From Leptoclinus maculatus (taxonomy: Eukaryota; Chordata; Actinopteri; Perciformes; Stichaeidae), in the NCBI GenBank assembly GCA_032191485.1, contig JAVDOI010000007.1:5466042-5530041 (forward strand): a stretch of 64,000 bases of DNA. The letters run 5' to 3'. Position numbers and translations under genes: made by a program. Shown here in pieces: positions 1 through 11,710 of this stretch (its first letter is position 1; each line of letters opens with the position of its first letter). The notes below the pieces were generated by a model that saw nothing but the letters and a program-made list of their open reading frames with translations, was not told where the DNA came from and made no database searches.

Positions 1-598
1 AGCCAATGAAATATGTGTATTTCGTCAAGTTTCCCGACTCGAGTGAGATTTACACTCAGGGGGGAGAGACGAGGAAAGAGAACGAAGAGTAGGAGAATTA
101 CGTGAGTCAGAAAAGACATTTTACATGATGTTCTCCAAAAGAGAAAAGTGGTCAGAGAGACCAGAGTCTTTAATGGACAGACTCTTACAGGTTAATTCTT
201 CCCAAGGGCAGTTTAAAACCAGTATGTTTCATATGTTCAGAGACCGTGGCAAATTTTAAAAGCAGCAATGTGAAGTGCCACTACGTGACAAAGTATAACT
301 CTTTTTAGCAAACGTCTCCACTCAAATCCGAAATGAAGTCACAGATAATAAACAATCTAAGAGCCCAATATGATCAGAATCCTAACACGTTCATTCACTT
401 CCCCACAATGATGTTAACTGAGAGGAATAGAGCTGAAACAAGTGGTTTCAATAACCACAGATAAAGTCCCTGCACACAAATTTATGTTATTAGAAGATGA
501 GAAGAATATAATATCAAGGCGTTTGGGTGACATCACTTTACATCTGCCTTGTATGCGTGCGCATACATGGAATTTGTCTCCGGTTTCCACTCCGCTCT
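1..598. other. Non-coding flank, no gene recognised
   Basis: This is AT-rich sequence without a convincing reading frame. Short open frames near 414-698 have no recognisable domain and low-complexity composition. The last part may already belong to the 3' untranslated region of the minus-strand LINE that follows, but its exact end cannot be set because no target-site duplication is visible. Confidence 0.4.
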
Positions 599-747
599 CA
601 ATGTACATACAATACACTATTTTACAATTAACAAGGAAAAATATATAAGAATAAAAAAGGGCAGCAAAAAAAAGTAGGACAGATGTAGGTATAAACATGT
701 AACAGCTATATACAATATAAGTATAAATATATCCCCAAATAAAAGTG

Positions 748-778
<31 letters not shown>

Positions 779-2443
779 ATAGTGCAAACAGAGGTAGTAG
801 TGCAATGTTATTTATTGTTCATGAGAGTGACGGCCAGTGGAAAGAAGCTGTTCCTGTGTCTGGTGGTTTTGGCGTACAGAGCTCTGTAGCGCCTACCAGA
901 GGGGAGGAGTTGGAACAGCTTGTGTCCAGGGTGTGATGGGTCTGCAGTGATCTTTCCTGCCCGTTTCCTGACTCTGGAGGTGAACAAGTCCAGGATGGAG
1001 GGCAGGCTGGAACCAATGATCCTCTCTGCAGACCTGAAAATCCGTTGTAGTCTGTTTCTGTCCTGTTTAGTGGCCGATCCAAACCACACAGTGATGAAAG
1101 ATCAGAGAACAGACTGGATGATGCCTGAGTAAAACAGGATCAGCAGCTCCTGAGGCAGGTTGAACTTCCTAAGCTGGCGCAGGAAGTACTACCTCTGCTG
1201 GGCCTTTTTCCTGATAGTGTTGATGTTGGGGGCCCACTTCAGGTCCTGGGAGATTGTGGATCCCAGAAACTTGAAGGTCTCCACAGCGGACACAGTGTTG
1301 TTGAGTATGGTGAGGGGGGGTAGTGTTGGGGGGCTCCTCCTGAAGTCCACTGTCATCTCCACAGTTTTGAGCTTGTTCAGCTCCAGGTTGTTCTGATCAC
1401 ACCAGAGGACCATCTGTTCAACCTCCCGTCTGTACGCAGACTCATCACCGTCCCTGATGAGGCCGATGACCGTTGTGTCGTCTGCGAACTTCAGGAGTTT
1501 AACAGTTGGGTCCTCTGAGGTGCAGTCGTTGGTGTAGAGGGAGAAGAGCAGTGGGGAGAGCACACATCCCTGGGGGGCGCCAGTGCTGATAGTCCGGGTG
1601 CTAGATGTGATTTTTCCCAGCCTCACCTGCTGCGTCCTGTCAGTCAGGAAGTTAGTGATCGACTGACAGGTGGAGGCTGGCACAGTGAGCTGGGAGAGTT
1701 TGGGTTGGAGTATTGCTGGGATGATGGTGTTGAACGCAGAGCTGAAGTCCACAAACAGAACCCTTGCATATGACCCTGGGGAGTCGAGGTGTTGCAGCAT
1801 GTAGTGCAGTCCCATGTTGACTGCATCATCCACCGACCTGTTTGCACAGTAGGCAAACTGCAGGGGGTCCAGCAGGGGCCCTGTGATGACCTTCAGATGG
1901 GTCAACATCAGTCTTTCAAAGGTTTTCATGACCACAGACGTCAGGGCGACGGGCCTGTAGTCATTTAATCCTGTGATGGAGGATTTCTTGGGAACTGGGA
2001 TGATCGTGGAGCGTTTGAAGCATGAGGGGACTTCACATAGCTCCAGTGATCGGTTAAAGATCTGTGTGAAGATGGGGGCCAGCTTTTTCTCCAGCTTCTC
2101 AGTGTAGCTTCTCTTTGCTACTCTTTGCTACTCTGATCTCCCTCGTCAATGCATTTCTGGCCTGGTTGTACAGGATCCTGTCCCCACTTCTGTAGGCCTC
2201 CTCCTTGGCCTGACGAAGCTGCCTTGCAGTGAACCAGGGTTTATTGTTGTTGAACGTGCAGAAGGTTCTTTTCGGCACACACATGTCCTCACAAAAACTG
2301 ATGTATGATGTCACAGTGTCAGTGAGCCCATCCAGGTCTGTAGCAGCAGCCTCAAAAACACTCCAATCAGTGCAGGCAAAGCAAGACTGAAGCTCCAGCT
2401 TTGCCCCGTTGGTCCATCTCTTCACAGTCTTCGCAGCTAGGGT
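599..2443 (-). pseudogene. L2/CR1-type LINE remnant (ORF2 reverse transcriptase, 5'-truncated)
   Basis: This is the reverse transcriptase part of a non-LTR retrotransposon, read right to left. The frame at 2425-2099 is the linker between endonuclease and reverse transcriptase. The frame ending at 1189 carries the core blocks: LDPLQFAY, LFVDFSSAFNTI, STGAPQGCVLSP and the catalytic FADDT (codons about 1488-1474). The frame at 1089-808 is the C-terminal region with the PSHPGHKLFQLLPSGRRYR block. No endonuclease is present, so the copy is 5'-truncated, as is usual for LINEs. It is dead: a 10-bp direct duplication near 2110-2133 shifts the frame, a TAG stops it after KKAQQR, and a TGA follows about 30 codons later. 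The stretch 599-800, with a TA microsatellite, is probably its 3' untranslated tail. The L2/CR1 clade is assigned from recalled family resemblance; a neighbouring clade is possible. Confidence 0.85.
747..772. repeat. (TA)n microsatellite
   Basis: About 13 TA units lie inside the presumed 3' tail of the minus-strand LINE. Confidence 0.9.
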
Positions 2444-2456
2444 TATTATTAATTTC

Positions 2457-2672
2457 TAGGGATGTAATAATATACGTATTCGTATTAAACCGTTCGGTAC
2501 GAGGCTTACAAACCGAACAATACGTTTGAATAATACTAATGCATTTGGAAAATGCAGAAGCTTAAATTGTAGGAAATATAATGTTTTCTGCGCTCATGTA
2601 GGACCTCTGAACCAGAACAAAAAATACCACAACAAAAAACAGCTGGGCTGTGTGACCTCTGAACTGTGCTTA
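2457..2672. mobile_element. hAT-type transposon left-end fragment
   Basis: The segment begins TAGGGATGTAATAATATACG and continues with TTCGTATTAAACCGTTCGGT. This matches, from memory, the terminal pattern of a widespread fish hAT family (TAGGGRTGTAACGRTACRYG followed by AACCGTTCGGTAC). Only the left end is present. At 2673 it runs directly into an inverted piece of a different hAT element. A matching right-end pattern occurs far away at 39256, so the two are not ends of one copy. Confidence 0.55.
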
Positions 2673-3073
2673 TAGGCCAGCTAGCAGGCTCTGACACGTC
2701 AAAGAATACGCCCAACATGTCAAACTAAAGATCTGATTGGTTGAACACTGACAATCAACAATATCGTCCCCATTCACTTAAACTGCAAAGGGATTCACTT
2801 GTGAGTCTGCAGGCCTCGGGCCTCTCTTCTTACCTAGAGACACAGAGGTGAAATCTGATTGGATAAAAGCTCTACTTAAAACAAGCTGCACTGGAAGCAG
2901 AGCAACTGAGGAAGACAGTAGCTGTGCAATGAGAAAATAAGATAATGGGAAAAATATTTTTATAAATTATAATACATGTAGTGTATTTAAGAAAAATTAT
3001 AAAATAGCTATAACTTTGTGATTCTGTTTAGGCCAGCAGAGAAGGCTTTGCAGGCCCTGACGGCCAGCCACTG
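2673..3073 (-). mobile_element. Inverted copy of hAT terminal segment (head-to-head pair, left arm)
   Basis: This segment is the reverse complement of 36050-36458. It ends with GGCCCTGACGGCCAGCCACTG-type terminal sequence at 3073, which mirrors CAGTGGTGGGCCGTCAGGGC at 36050. It contains the same AATCAGAT and ATTATAATTTATAAAAATA landmarks. Its left part (2673-2712) is also repeated in direct orientation at 3121-3165, so this arm and the next one can fold on each other. It looks like an internally rearranged non-autonomous hAT. Confidence 0.7.
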
Positions 3074-3107
3074 GTCTACATGGTGATAAGGTGATATTCG
3101 TACTGTT

Positions 3108-3411
3108 CAGTGGTGGGCTGTATTCTTTGACGTGCCAGAGCCTGCTAGCTGGCCTAGCCATACGTGATTGGTCAGTGAGCTAGCCTGACAATATCTGCTG
3201 CCTCTGTCGAGCGGACATTTTCAGCCCTCAAACGCATTAAAACGTATTCAAGAAATACAACTGGGGAGGCTCGACTGTCTTCACTGGCGGCCATGAATCG
3301 AGAAGGACTTCTTACTGGAACTAAAACGCACGGATGTACTGAACAACTGTGGGATTAAACACTTTGTTAACAAAGAAAGGAGGATGGACTTTGTCTTTAA
3401 ATAGTGAACAG
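3108..3411 (+). pseudogene. hAT transposase C-terminal fragment (hAT dimerisation domain)
   Basis: The segment starts with an 11-bp terminal stub CAGTGGTGGGC and then jumps to internal sequence equivalent to 36424-36737. An open stretch at 3185-3358 (58 codons to TAA) reads through SAASVERTFSALKRIKTYSR, the signature of the hAT C-terminal dimerisation region, where SVERTFS holds the conserved glutamate. Only this C-terminal piece is present, so no active transposase can be made. It shares its right breakpoint (after AAATAGTGAACAG) with the copy at 36737. This suggests that both derive from one deleted source copy, or that the family ends there. Confidence 0.75.
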
Positions 3412-5078
3412 GCCACACACAGATATCTAACCCAAAGTGGGAGGGTCGTCACAGTACCAAAAAGGGCTATATTATGATTTATTGGGAGAAACCAAGCAAT
3501 TCTTTGTATATATAGATATTCAGTACCCCCATACAGCGAGAATAGTATGATCCTTTGTTATGTAACCACATTTTTCAGCTGCTGTGACTATTTGACTGAG
3601 ATTGGCAGTTAAATCAGGCTCTTTAGATCAAATAAACGATTAGTTGACGATTCAGGGTCTCACCTAGTGACAAGCGTCTTGTTGTCACGGCTGTGCTGCA
3701 CACCTAGATGAATATGATTGGCAGCCAAACAGCCAATAATATTTAGTTAGATGATGCAGAACATGCATGAACCAGCTGATGTCAATTGGCTTATACAAAC
3801 ACAATTTCTCGACTCCATTTGTGTCTAATAGAGTTTTTTCAGTGTCAGCTGGTTTTTCAATCATACCTAAATATTTTTTGTATTTGTCATAGTGTTCCTG
3901 TGTCTTGACTGACCCCAAAAGAAAGCTGGGACGAAGTCAGCTGATGACCATGCTGACTTTATTTTAGATTGTATTTGTCGCCAACGTACTTCAGGATATT
4001 GGATGGACCTTTGATCTTAATGCCACTTGAAAGAATAGCATGGATGATTGAGAGGTAAAAATGAAGCTGTTCAACGGGTGGGTCAGTGTCTCTGGAGTTC
4101 TTGCCGCTGCAGGTTTGTCTACATAGCAGAGTGCTGCTGAGTTCATCCAGGGGGACCTGACATGAATATGTAAATGTTCATGACACCATATTCTTAGTCC
4201 AAAACATGGAGCGTGTACGTCATCAGCAGAACTATAGCTGACGTATGCACACTAATACACACAGACACAGAACCAGACATGTGGACGCACAAACATTTGT
4301 AGCACCTTTTCACTCGTTCTCTCACTCACACATATAATTCCTGTTCCACGTCTCACCTAAAAATTGAATGCCAGGTTGCATTTCTTTTTGCTTGGTCATG
4401 ATTTTCTAATCTACATTCCCTGCAAGAATTAATGTAAAGATTTTGCAACTAACAGCACATAATTGGTTTCTGGGTAGTGTTTGTCGCAGTTCAGTTGAAT
4501 ATTTCACATTACAGCTGGAACCAGGAATAGCAAAAAATGTCCTCATCCTGGCTGGGATCATTGCATGATGAATGGAACAGAAAACCCCAAGCAAAAACAA
4601 AAAGTTGCAAAAACATAGAAGCAGAAACTTCATGAGAATATATTGTTAGTGGTGTCTCTGAAGAACAGGCAGGGACAGGGACAGGTTCTGGAGAGCCATG
4701 CTTGGAAATAATTTGAAAAAGGACTGGGTCAGCAATCTGTGAAAGAGTAAGTAAACTTTCCTCAAGCGGGAATTTTCTCCCTTGTGCCCATTAGAGAAAA
4801 AGGACGAGGTAACTGGCGGAGGTACTGTGGGGTCAATGCCATTGATTTGCCATTGATTTCAAGTTAAATACATCTGCACACAAATAGGCTAAATTAATAT
4901 AGATAATATAGACAGTATAGATAAATATAGATAATATAGATCTGTCTGTGCTGTATGTTGAGTGTGTTATTAGTATTACTGTATATGTACACTGCAGTAT
5001 ATGTCATATTAGTTTGTACAATGATTGCATTTTGTTTGTTTTGATAACCCCAAAATGATGACGTGTATTGGAATTTAA
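3412..5078. other. Non-coding stretch, no gene recognised
   Basis: This is AT-rich sequence. Frames at 3685-3918 and 4406-4633 (both minus) are short and show no known domain or splice context. GATA-like short repeats (ATAGATAATATAGA) lie at about 4898-4940. Nothing supports a gene. Confidence 0.4.
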
Positions 5079-5780
5079 AGGTGCAATTTGTAAGATCTTG
5101 CCAGAATGTTAGCTTATAACGTTCATTAAATGAACTAAAATAACCAACAAGAATGTGAAGAGGTTACCATATCAAAGAGTCTCTGTATTGTGTTGCAGAG
5201 ATAGCCATAGCAATCAGCATGCTAACCAGCTAGCCCCAGCCCCAACCTGCCTTAATACCATTAGTACCTCGAGGGGCGATAATGGGCCACTAGTGGCACA
5301 AAGCCACAGATTACATAAACTATACGCCGATGACACATTGAAGTTTACAAGATAGCTATGTTACTTTGACCAACTCTCAGAGTTCCAGCAGTAAGGTTAA
5401 ATGTTGCCCTGCTGTTAGTTAGTGGTTAGCTTTTTTAATTTAGATTGTATTGACCCAGTGGAAGAAGTGAAATGTTTCTCCCTATTTGTTCGGAGCATGT
5501 GGCTAAGCATTTCAAATTGCACATTTTAAGTAAAGTTTCATGGGCTTTTGTGGCGACTGGGGGTTTTCAGGCACTATTTCAACCAGTCAGACAAACATCT
5601 TCTGCTCAGGGAAATCCCAGGGAATTTTTGACAATGTTGCAGCTTGTAATTTATATTACATCTACCGACAATGTCCAGTGCCAATGCGGGAAGTAGTGTG
5701 CCCCTTATGTAGCGAGGCGGGATGTGAAATCAGGGGGTGGATGGCATGTAATGTGTCTACGTACATTTCATGAAAGACAC
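5079..5780. repeat. Probable dispersed fish repeat (unnamed)
   Basis: The segment opening GGTGCAATTTGTAAGAT resembles, from memory, a repeat seen many times in fish genomes. No terminal inverted repeat partner, coding domain or target duplication is visible in the window, so class and right boundary are uncertain. Short frames inside it have no known domain. Confidence 0.35.
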
Positions 5781-6699
5781 CTGTGTTCCCATCCTGTTAC
5801 ACACCTGCAAATAACATTTGCCTTTCCCTAATTTTAACCCTGTTGTAGTCGTCATGCAAAGACATTGAAGTAAGCAAAACATTGACATTGGACATAAAAA
5901 AATAAATGAAAAAAATGCATTGGATGTAGGCCTATTCTAAAGGTTTTCAGGATTGTCCATTATGGACAACTTTGTCTGAGGACTGGGTTGAAATCCCTTG
6001 ATGTTGTTGCAAAATTTCTAAAAGCATTCAAAAGGGATACTGGTGCAGACTGGTCCCAATCTGAGTAGATCACAAATAGCGCTGTGAAGTTCAAATTGAA
6101 ACTCGTTACTTTAAAGATCCTCTCCAGATATATTTTGGGTACATAAAAGACATGTTTGTCGTGTGTTCCCATGAAAATAAACCATTCATTGTTTTAATGA
6201 TCCATAACCCTATCATAAATCACATCATTTCTCAGTATGTTGTTTGTTCAATTTCATATTGTTTTCTATAATGAACATTACAGCTTGTAGGAGCTGCAGC
6301 ACGGTTTTAGCCTTGTCTCACTGTTGCACCAGCTGTTGCCCCTCTCCCTGTTGCCCATTATAGTTTCACAAGGCTGTTAATTAGCAGTCCTTCACCTTCA
6401 TTAAACTGTTCGCAACTGGCAGCCCAGCATTGCCTACAGGTACAGACCTTGTAGTGGCAGCAGATGGTGGCATGTTTTGGCTTTTGCTCCTGCTGTTGTG
6501 GCTAATGAATTGGGCGTGTCAGCTTTTTGTAGACAGAAATCAAACATGTACTATTTTAATATGAATCAACCCCACCGCAAGCCTGGTAGAAATAGACAAC
6601 ATTTTTCATTCTGGACATTGTATGCTAATGGTTATCCTGACAGGTCAGAAATCACTCTGTTATTACAAATATATCTAATTATCAGTTTATTCATGACCT
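5781..6699. other. Non-coding stretch, no gene recognised
   Basis: This is AT-rich sequence without recognisable domains or structured repeats. Open frames are under 80 codons. Confidence 0.4.
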
Positions 6700-7180
6700 G
6701 AACATTTTTAAACAACTCCTGCTGGTTGCCAAAATAAGTCCAATTGTATGGAAGTCTATGAGAAAATGACTTATTACTTCCCACTTGATTTGTTATCTCA
6801 GTAAACATTGTAAACATGAGTTTATGGTTTAAATCGCTAGTTTCAAGTCTTCTTCAATACAGCATCCCATAATTTTAGTAAATTATGGTCCCATTTAGAG
6901 TCAAATAAACGATAAAGGGGGCAATGCTTTAGGGCGGGCTACCTTGTGATTGACAGGTCGCTATCGTTACCAGAGCCCTATACATCGTCTCCACGTCATT
7001 CTTTGGCAGTCCGAATATGGTCACAAATGTTCACTGGTTGCAAAAAGCCAAGATGGAGACTATAGCCGATGGCCAAAATGCCAAACTCGAGGTTACAAAA
7101 CGGCAGTCCACAAACCAATAGATGACGTCACAACGACTATGTCCACTTTTTCTATACAGTTGACGGTAAAATAATGAAAA
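6700..7180 (+). repeat. Dispersed repeat family, copy 1 (partial)
   Basis: It shares landmarks in the same order with 16380-16680: CTCAGTAAACATTGTAAACA, GTTTCAAGTCTTCTTCAATA, CTTTAGGGCG, GTGATTGACAGG, and CACTGGTTGCAAAAA before CCAAGATGG. It is shorter than copy 2 and lacks the downstream GGAGCCACCCTCAAGTGGCC block. No coding domain is seen. It is probably a non-autonomous transposable element of unknown superfamily. Confidence 0.65.
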
Positions 7181-7966
7181 ATGTCACTCCAAACTAAACT
7201 GAAAAGTTGGCAGTGTGGCTCTTGGGATTTTTAGGCCAACTACTAACCAGATTTACCAGATTGACAGCCATGAATTACAATGTCCATGGTGCCCACAGGT
7301 TGAGTCTTACTGACTTCGAAGATCCCAAGTTTTTATCTATTGTCACAAGCAGGTCAAAGTTTCCCCTAATCCAGTAAAATATCCCACTATCTACTGTACT
7401 TAATAGATTGCCCCAAGTTTTAAAAACTCCACTGTGGCTTGGTGCAGCCACAAAGGAGGCGCTAGCGGGGCTGTAGACTTAAAGAATGAGGCAGTGTGCG
7501 GAACTGTGTGACTCATTCACCCCAGACACATAAATAACCTTCTCCAGCTACTTCTGCTTTCATTCATACAATCACTTTATACAACACAACACAATGTTAG
7601 CTGTAATGAGGAATAAGACATGATCTAATGGATTCACTGTTACCCTGAATCTGTTTAATGCTGGTTTAATTTCAAACCAATTTCCTCCCTCTTATAAACA
7701 CTTATTTAGGGTCACCAAGCCTAAAAACCCTTAAAAAGTAGATGTCCAAATGTAAAATGTGTCAAAATGTCCCTTTTTTTTTTTTGCTAAATCATTTAGC
7801 AGGTGCCGTGTCCTTGAGGAATGCCACAAATAAACTCCTCCATTTCTGAGAGGATTTTTTTATACCCCAAGGTTTTTTGTTGCAAGGTAATATAGTCAGA
7901 TAATAATGTGTTTAAAGTTTTGCGGGGACATTAATGTCCTTGAAGATCCCATTTAAATCCTCACAA

Positions 7967-8086
7967 ATGAAGCTCTAGCGTAAGTTCAGACAGGAAGACT
8001 ATACTCTTGCATGCCTAAGCCCGTAGCTTATTTACCATACATCAGCAATCACTCCTCATGCAGGCACACTCATTATTTCCTTGCTG
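7967..8086 (+). repeat. 120-bp dispersed repeat, copy 1
   Basis: It is nearly identical to 45077-45197 in the same orientation. Shared blocks include GAAGCTCTAGCGTAAGTTCA, GGAAGACTATACTCTTGCAT, AATCACTCCTCA and TTATTTCCTTGCTG. There is no open frame common to both. Confidence 0.8.
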
Positions 8087-8508
8087 TTATGGTTCGGGGC
8101 CGTCAATCATGATATCAGCAGTCTAGATCAGCTGGTCTCTCTATCCAATAGCACAACGACACAAGGACATCGTTAGCCTATCATCTTGCTGCTGTCTCTC
8201 TTAAATATGATTGTCTCTCTACCTCCAGTACGTTCAGGCTGCTGTCACGCAACCCTCCACCTCCCCATCTCCGCCCAATCTTTGCAGCTTCATCAACTCA
8301 TCATTCCATCAGTCACCATCACCACCAGTGTCTGGACTCCACGGGGGGATTTATATTGTTACCGCTCAGGGCAATCACAACTCGATCACAAATCTCTCGA
8401 GTTCAAGCGCCAAAGAATTTCTGTGTAACTCATTAACGCAGCATCTGTCATAATAAATATTAACTACTAATCATTCACTTGTCTCTCCTGATTGAACTAA
8501 GTACCTGC

Positions 8509-8510
<2 letters not shown>

Positions 8511-8544
<34 letters not shown>
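8511..8544. repeat. (TG)n microsatellite
   Basis: About 15 TG units ending in CGTG. Confidence 0.95.
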
Positions 8545-9415
8545 AGGCTGAAATACTTGCAGCCTCTTCCTAGAGCATATTGGCTGTCTTTTATTATCTC
8601 TGTAAAGGGCCCAAGGACGTCCAGGCTTAGGGCTGTTACAATAGCTGTTCAGTCCAAAATTGCCTGGCGACGTCCCGAAGCAAACTCATCCATTTTGCTG
8701 CATGTATTATCATATTTCAAAAAATCTACCCGATACACTTTTGGAACTAATTGACCACTTTCTGTGGAAATGAAGCATCAAGGACATACCGAGACCCCCT
8801 TCTTCTAATTTCCGTGAACACTTTCGGTATGGCCTCAAGAACCCATACACACATGCTCGTCCACACGCACACACACACACAGACCTGCTGAAGCCGAAAA
8901 TCTTCTAAATTCTCTGGTGAGCAGACATCCCTCATATGTATGTTAATGAATCACTGTCTCAGCAAAACACACCCTCAGCAGCACGGGAGTTTAAAGACCA
9001 GGGGCCCTGAATGAACCTCTCTGTCCCAAGAGATTCTCCTTCGAAGGCATGTCTCCCCATACCGTTCTGATGCTTTTCATTCCTCAGCATTCGCAACAAC
9101 AGGCTTTGTCCAACGCTAACTGCCCGAGGCAATGTGTGGCTTTTTCTGTTTCGTGACTGTGTGAATGGATGCGGATAGACGTATGTTTGTTGGAGTGTGA
9201 GCTTTTGTCTTCATCGTGACTGACACCTGACACTGTGAGCAGCGGATTTTGCATAACGCTGGCTAAGCGTAATGTCGCCTTACCATTCGATACGGAAAAA
9301 AAGTTTTCGGGAAACTTGTTATCGCCAGGAGTAGAGCAACCGGCTTTGTCATTTCACACATTCAGATGGATGCAGACATAATGTGACACTTTTCAATAGT
9401 ATCCTCAGGCTACCA

Positions 9416-9622
9416 ACTCAAGGTTAATTTATTGTCATTCTACCTACGACACAGGGTTTCACAACGAAATGCAAGTTGTAGCACATTTATGGTACACAAG
9501 TAAAAGACCATTTATGGTGGAGTTTGGAGGATGAGTTGAGGAGTCTGAGGAAAGAAGCAGGTCACTAATCTGGTGGTACAACAACGGATACTGTGTCGCT
9601 TTCCAGATGGCAGCAGGGTGTG
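9416..9622 (-). mobile_element. LINE 3'-end fragment
   Basis: On the minus strand this reads as the C-terminal LLPSGRRYR-like region (complement of CCAGATGGCAGCAGGGTGTG) followed by a short tail ending in AATGACAATAAATTAACC. This arrangement matches the 3' ends of the other L2/Rex1-like copies in the window. It is too short and diverged to assign to a clade. Confidence 0.6.
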
Positions 9623-9994
9623 TATTGTCTTTTAATGACCTTTTAATGGCTCTGCTCTTTATAACAGTTTTCTAATCACAATTTAGTTGTCCAACCCTCA
9701 ACTGTTTTAGTTCACTCTCTCTGTTCTTATAGGATCATGTTCAGCCACAGCAGGCAGCTGTTTTGAGCAAAACTCTCAAGACCAGTAGACAGGGACAGGT
9801 AGTGACTAGCTGGTGAACATAGTGGTGCATTTAACAGTTAAAGAGTTGGTAGAGACCAAAACTAGAGCTAAAAGAGAGTGATTGGACTTAAACTAGTCAG
9901 CCTGATAACATAATGTAGTCTAATTTAGCCACTTGTTAGCAAACGCATTTTTTTAATACTGCAGAGCTTTAACATTCACGAGAGGGGTATCTAC

Positions 9995-10161
9995 TGATGT
10001 ATTCTATCTTGTAGGACAAAACGTTAAAATATTTTACGCTTGTGTTCACCACAGAGCTTATTTCAGGCATGTAACCAAAAACCCATTGAAAAAACCTGTT
10101 GACTTTGAGATGAGGTAACCAGAAATGACTCATTTGCAGGTTTTAGGATTCATTCCTGCAC
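9995..10161 (-). repeat. GTGCTGCAGG-type element, copy A (partial)
   Basis: Read on the minus strand it starts GTGCAGGAATGAATCCTAAA and continues with ATGCCTGAAATAAG and the AACGTTTTGTC region. These appear in the same order at 23617 and 38609. Only the first ~170 bp remain. Confidence 0.65.
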
Positions 10162-11534
10162 CGCCCTGCAGCTGAGATCTAGAAACAGGGCAATATTACT
10201 ATGAAAACAAAAAGAAAAGGTCAGGCGTCGCTACAAAAGGGCAAACGATCAGACAGGTTCAAAACATTTCCCCAAACTTTTCCCTGGGAAAAGACAGATT
10301 TTGCATTTGCCATCGTGGGTGCACTCACTACTGATTTTACATACAAATTAAGTGGTTTAAATAAAATGGATACAAGTTTACTTGAATTGGTATGCATTAA
10401 CATCTGACTGGTTGTGTTCCTGCTATATTGTAGTGATTTCACCCTGTTCCCAGATCTCACATTGCAATTACGAAAATATGACCCAAGTTCTAATAAACAA
10501 CTAATCCTTTAAGATTGTTTATGCTATATTTGATTACACAGCAATCCCTTCGAGGCATGGGAGAAAGTTAGACTATTCTGGTTTTAAATGTATGAGCTCT
10601 GTGCCAATGCTTTCTTTTTAATTAGTGTCAAACGCTGCAGGAGAAAAAGGAGACGGCAAGAAAAAAGAAGCATGTGGCAGGAAATTAAATCAGCTTGATT
10701 AAGTGATTGCTTATGAGCGACCAGAACCATTAAGTAGAATGTTATTTTCCTCACAATCCCTTTTAAATAACCCTTGTCTTTACACATTGCTTCATATCCT
10801 GCTGCACAGCTGTTTGTCGCATCGCTTCAAAAGCTTCAGTTTAAGCAAATGCGTGTTTGACTAAGATTTGGATATCTATTGCTACAGATGGGTGTCTTTA
10901 GATATGAACTTCCTCTATCCCAATACAAACAACTTGATTTCAGTGTTGCTTCGTTATGATGCTTGTTTGCCTATGGATGATTGCTCGACACACTCATCAT
11001 CGAACAGAGCGGGCTAGCATCAAGTTTTGTTCATGATAATGGACTATTTCCTGCTCTTCCTTTGTACCCCCAACTGTCTGACTATATTTCTACTCATATA
11101 GGAGGCAAAAGCTCATATTTGCTGTGTTTTAATTCATGAAATTGTATCTTGAAACTTTTTTATGTGGATGTGTGTGGCCTCAAGCCTTGATTTACCTATC
11201 AAGTATCAATTGTTTTACCCAGAAAAAAAACAGGAGATGTTCATTATTTTTGTTCAATACATTGTGTTGTGACTTTATTAAACTTAATTATCTTTTCCTC
11301 CCTTCATTTTAACCATATTCATTCCATGTTCAAAACTACCTTCCACAAATTTCACAAATTACAATTGCAAATTGTAAAATGAGGTTGTCACTGAATACAC
11401 ACAGAACTAGTTTAATCAGGAGAGACCTATTTGAAAGAGATTCTTAAAGAGTAACTTAAATAAGGTAATGATATAGTGCACAATAGGATAGTTGAAGAAA
11501 TATGAGAAGAGTCTTAGGTCACTGATTGTCCATT

Positions 11535-11710
11535 TCATTAACGTCGCTCAGCACGACTTCTTTTTCCGTCAGTCGGGACAAAATTACGCTACGAAATGAA
11601 AGTTAGGTTTAGTCAACAAAACCGCTTAGTTAGGTTTAGGAAAACCGTCACTTTACAGCAACTCTTGGGGACATGCCGTGTCGAACACTGGCTTCCTTGT
11701 TGAAAGTGCT
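11535..11710 (+). repeat. AGGTTTAGG-type dispersed repeat
   Basis: It contains AGTTAGGTTTAG..CAACAAAACC and CTTAGTTAGGTTTAGGAAAA. A related piece lies in the opposite orientation at 35790-35930 (TTTTCCTAAACCTAAGTGGT). It looks like a fish dispersed repeat; class unknown. Confidence 0.45.

Larger units (their letters stand above)
7181..9415. other. Non-coding stretch with short repeats
   Basis: Apart from the 120-bp repeat at 7967-8086 and CA/TG microsatellites at 8511-8544 and 8866-8882, nothing recognisable is seen. Frames at 8186-8453 are proline/serine-rich and overlap in two phases, which is typical of chance frames in CT-rich DNA. Confidence 0.4.
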
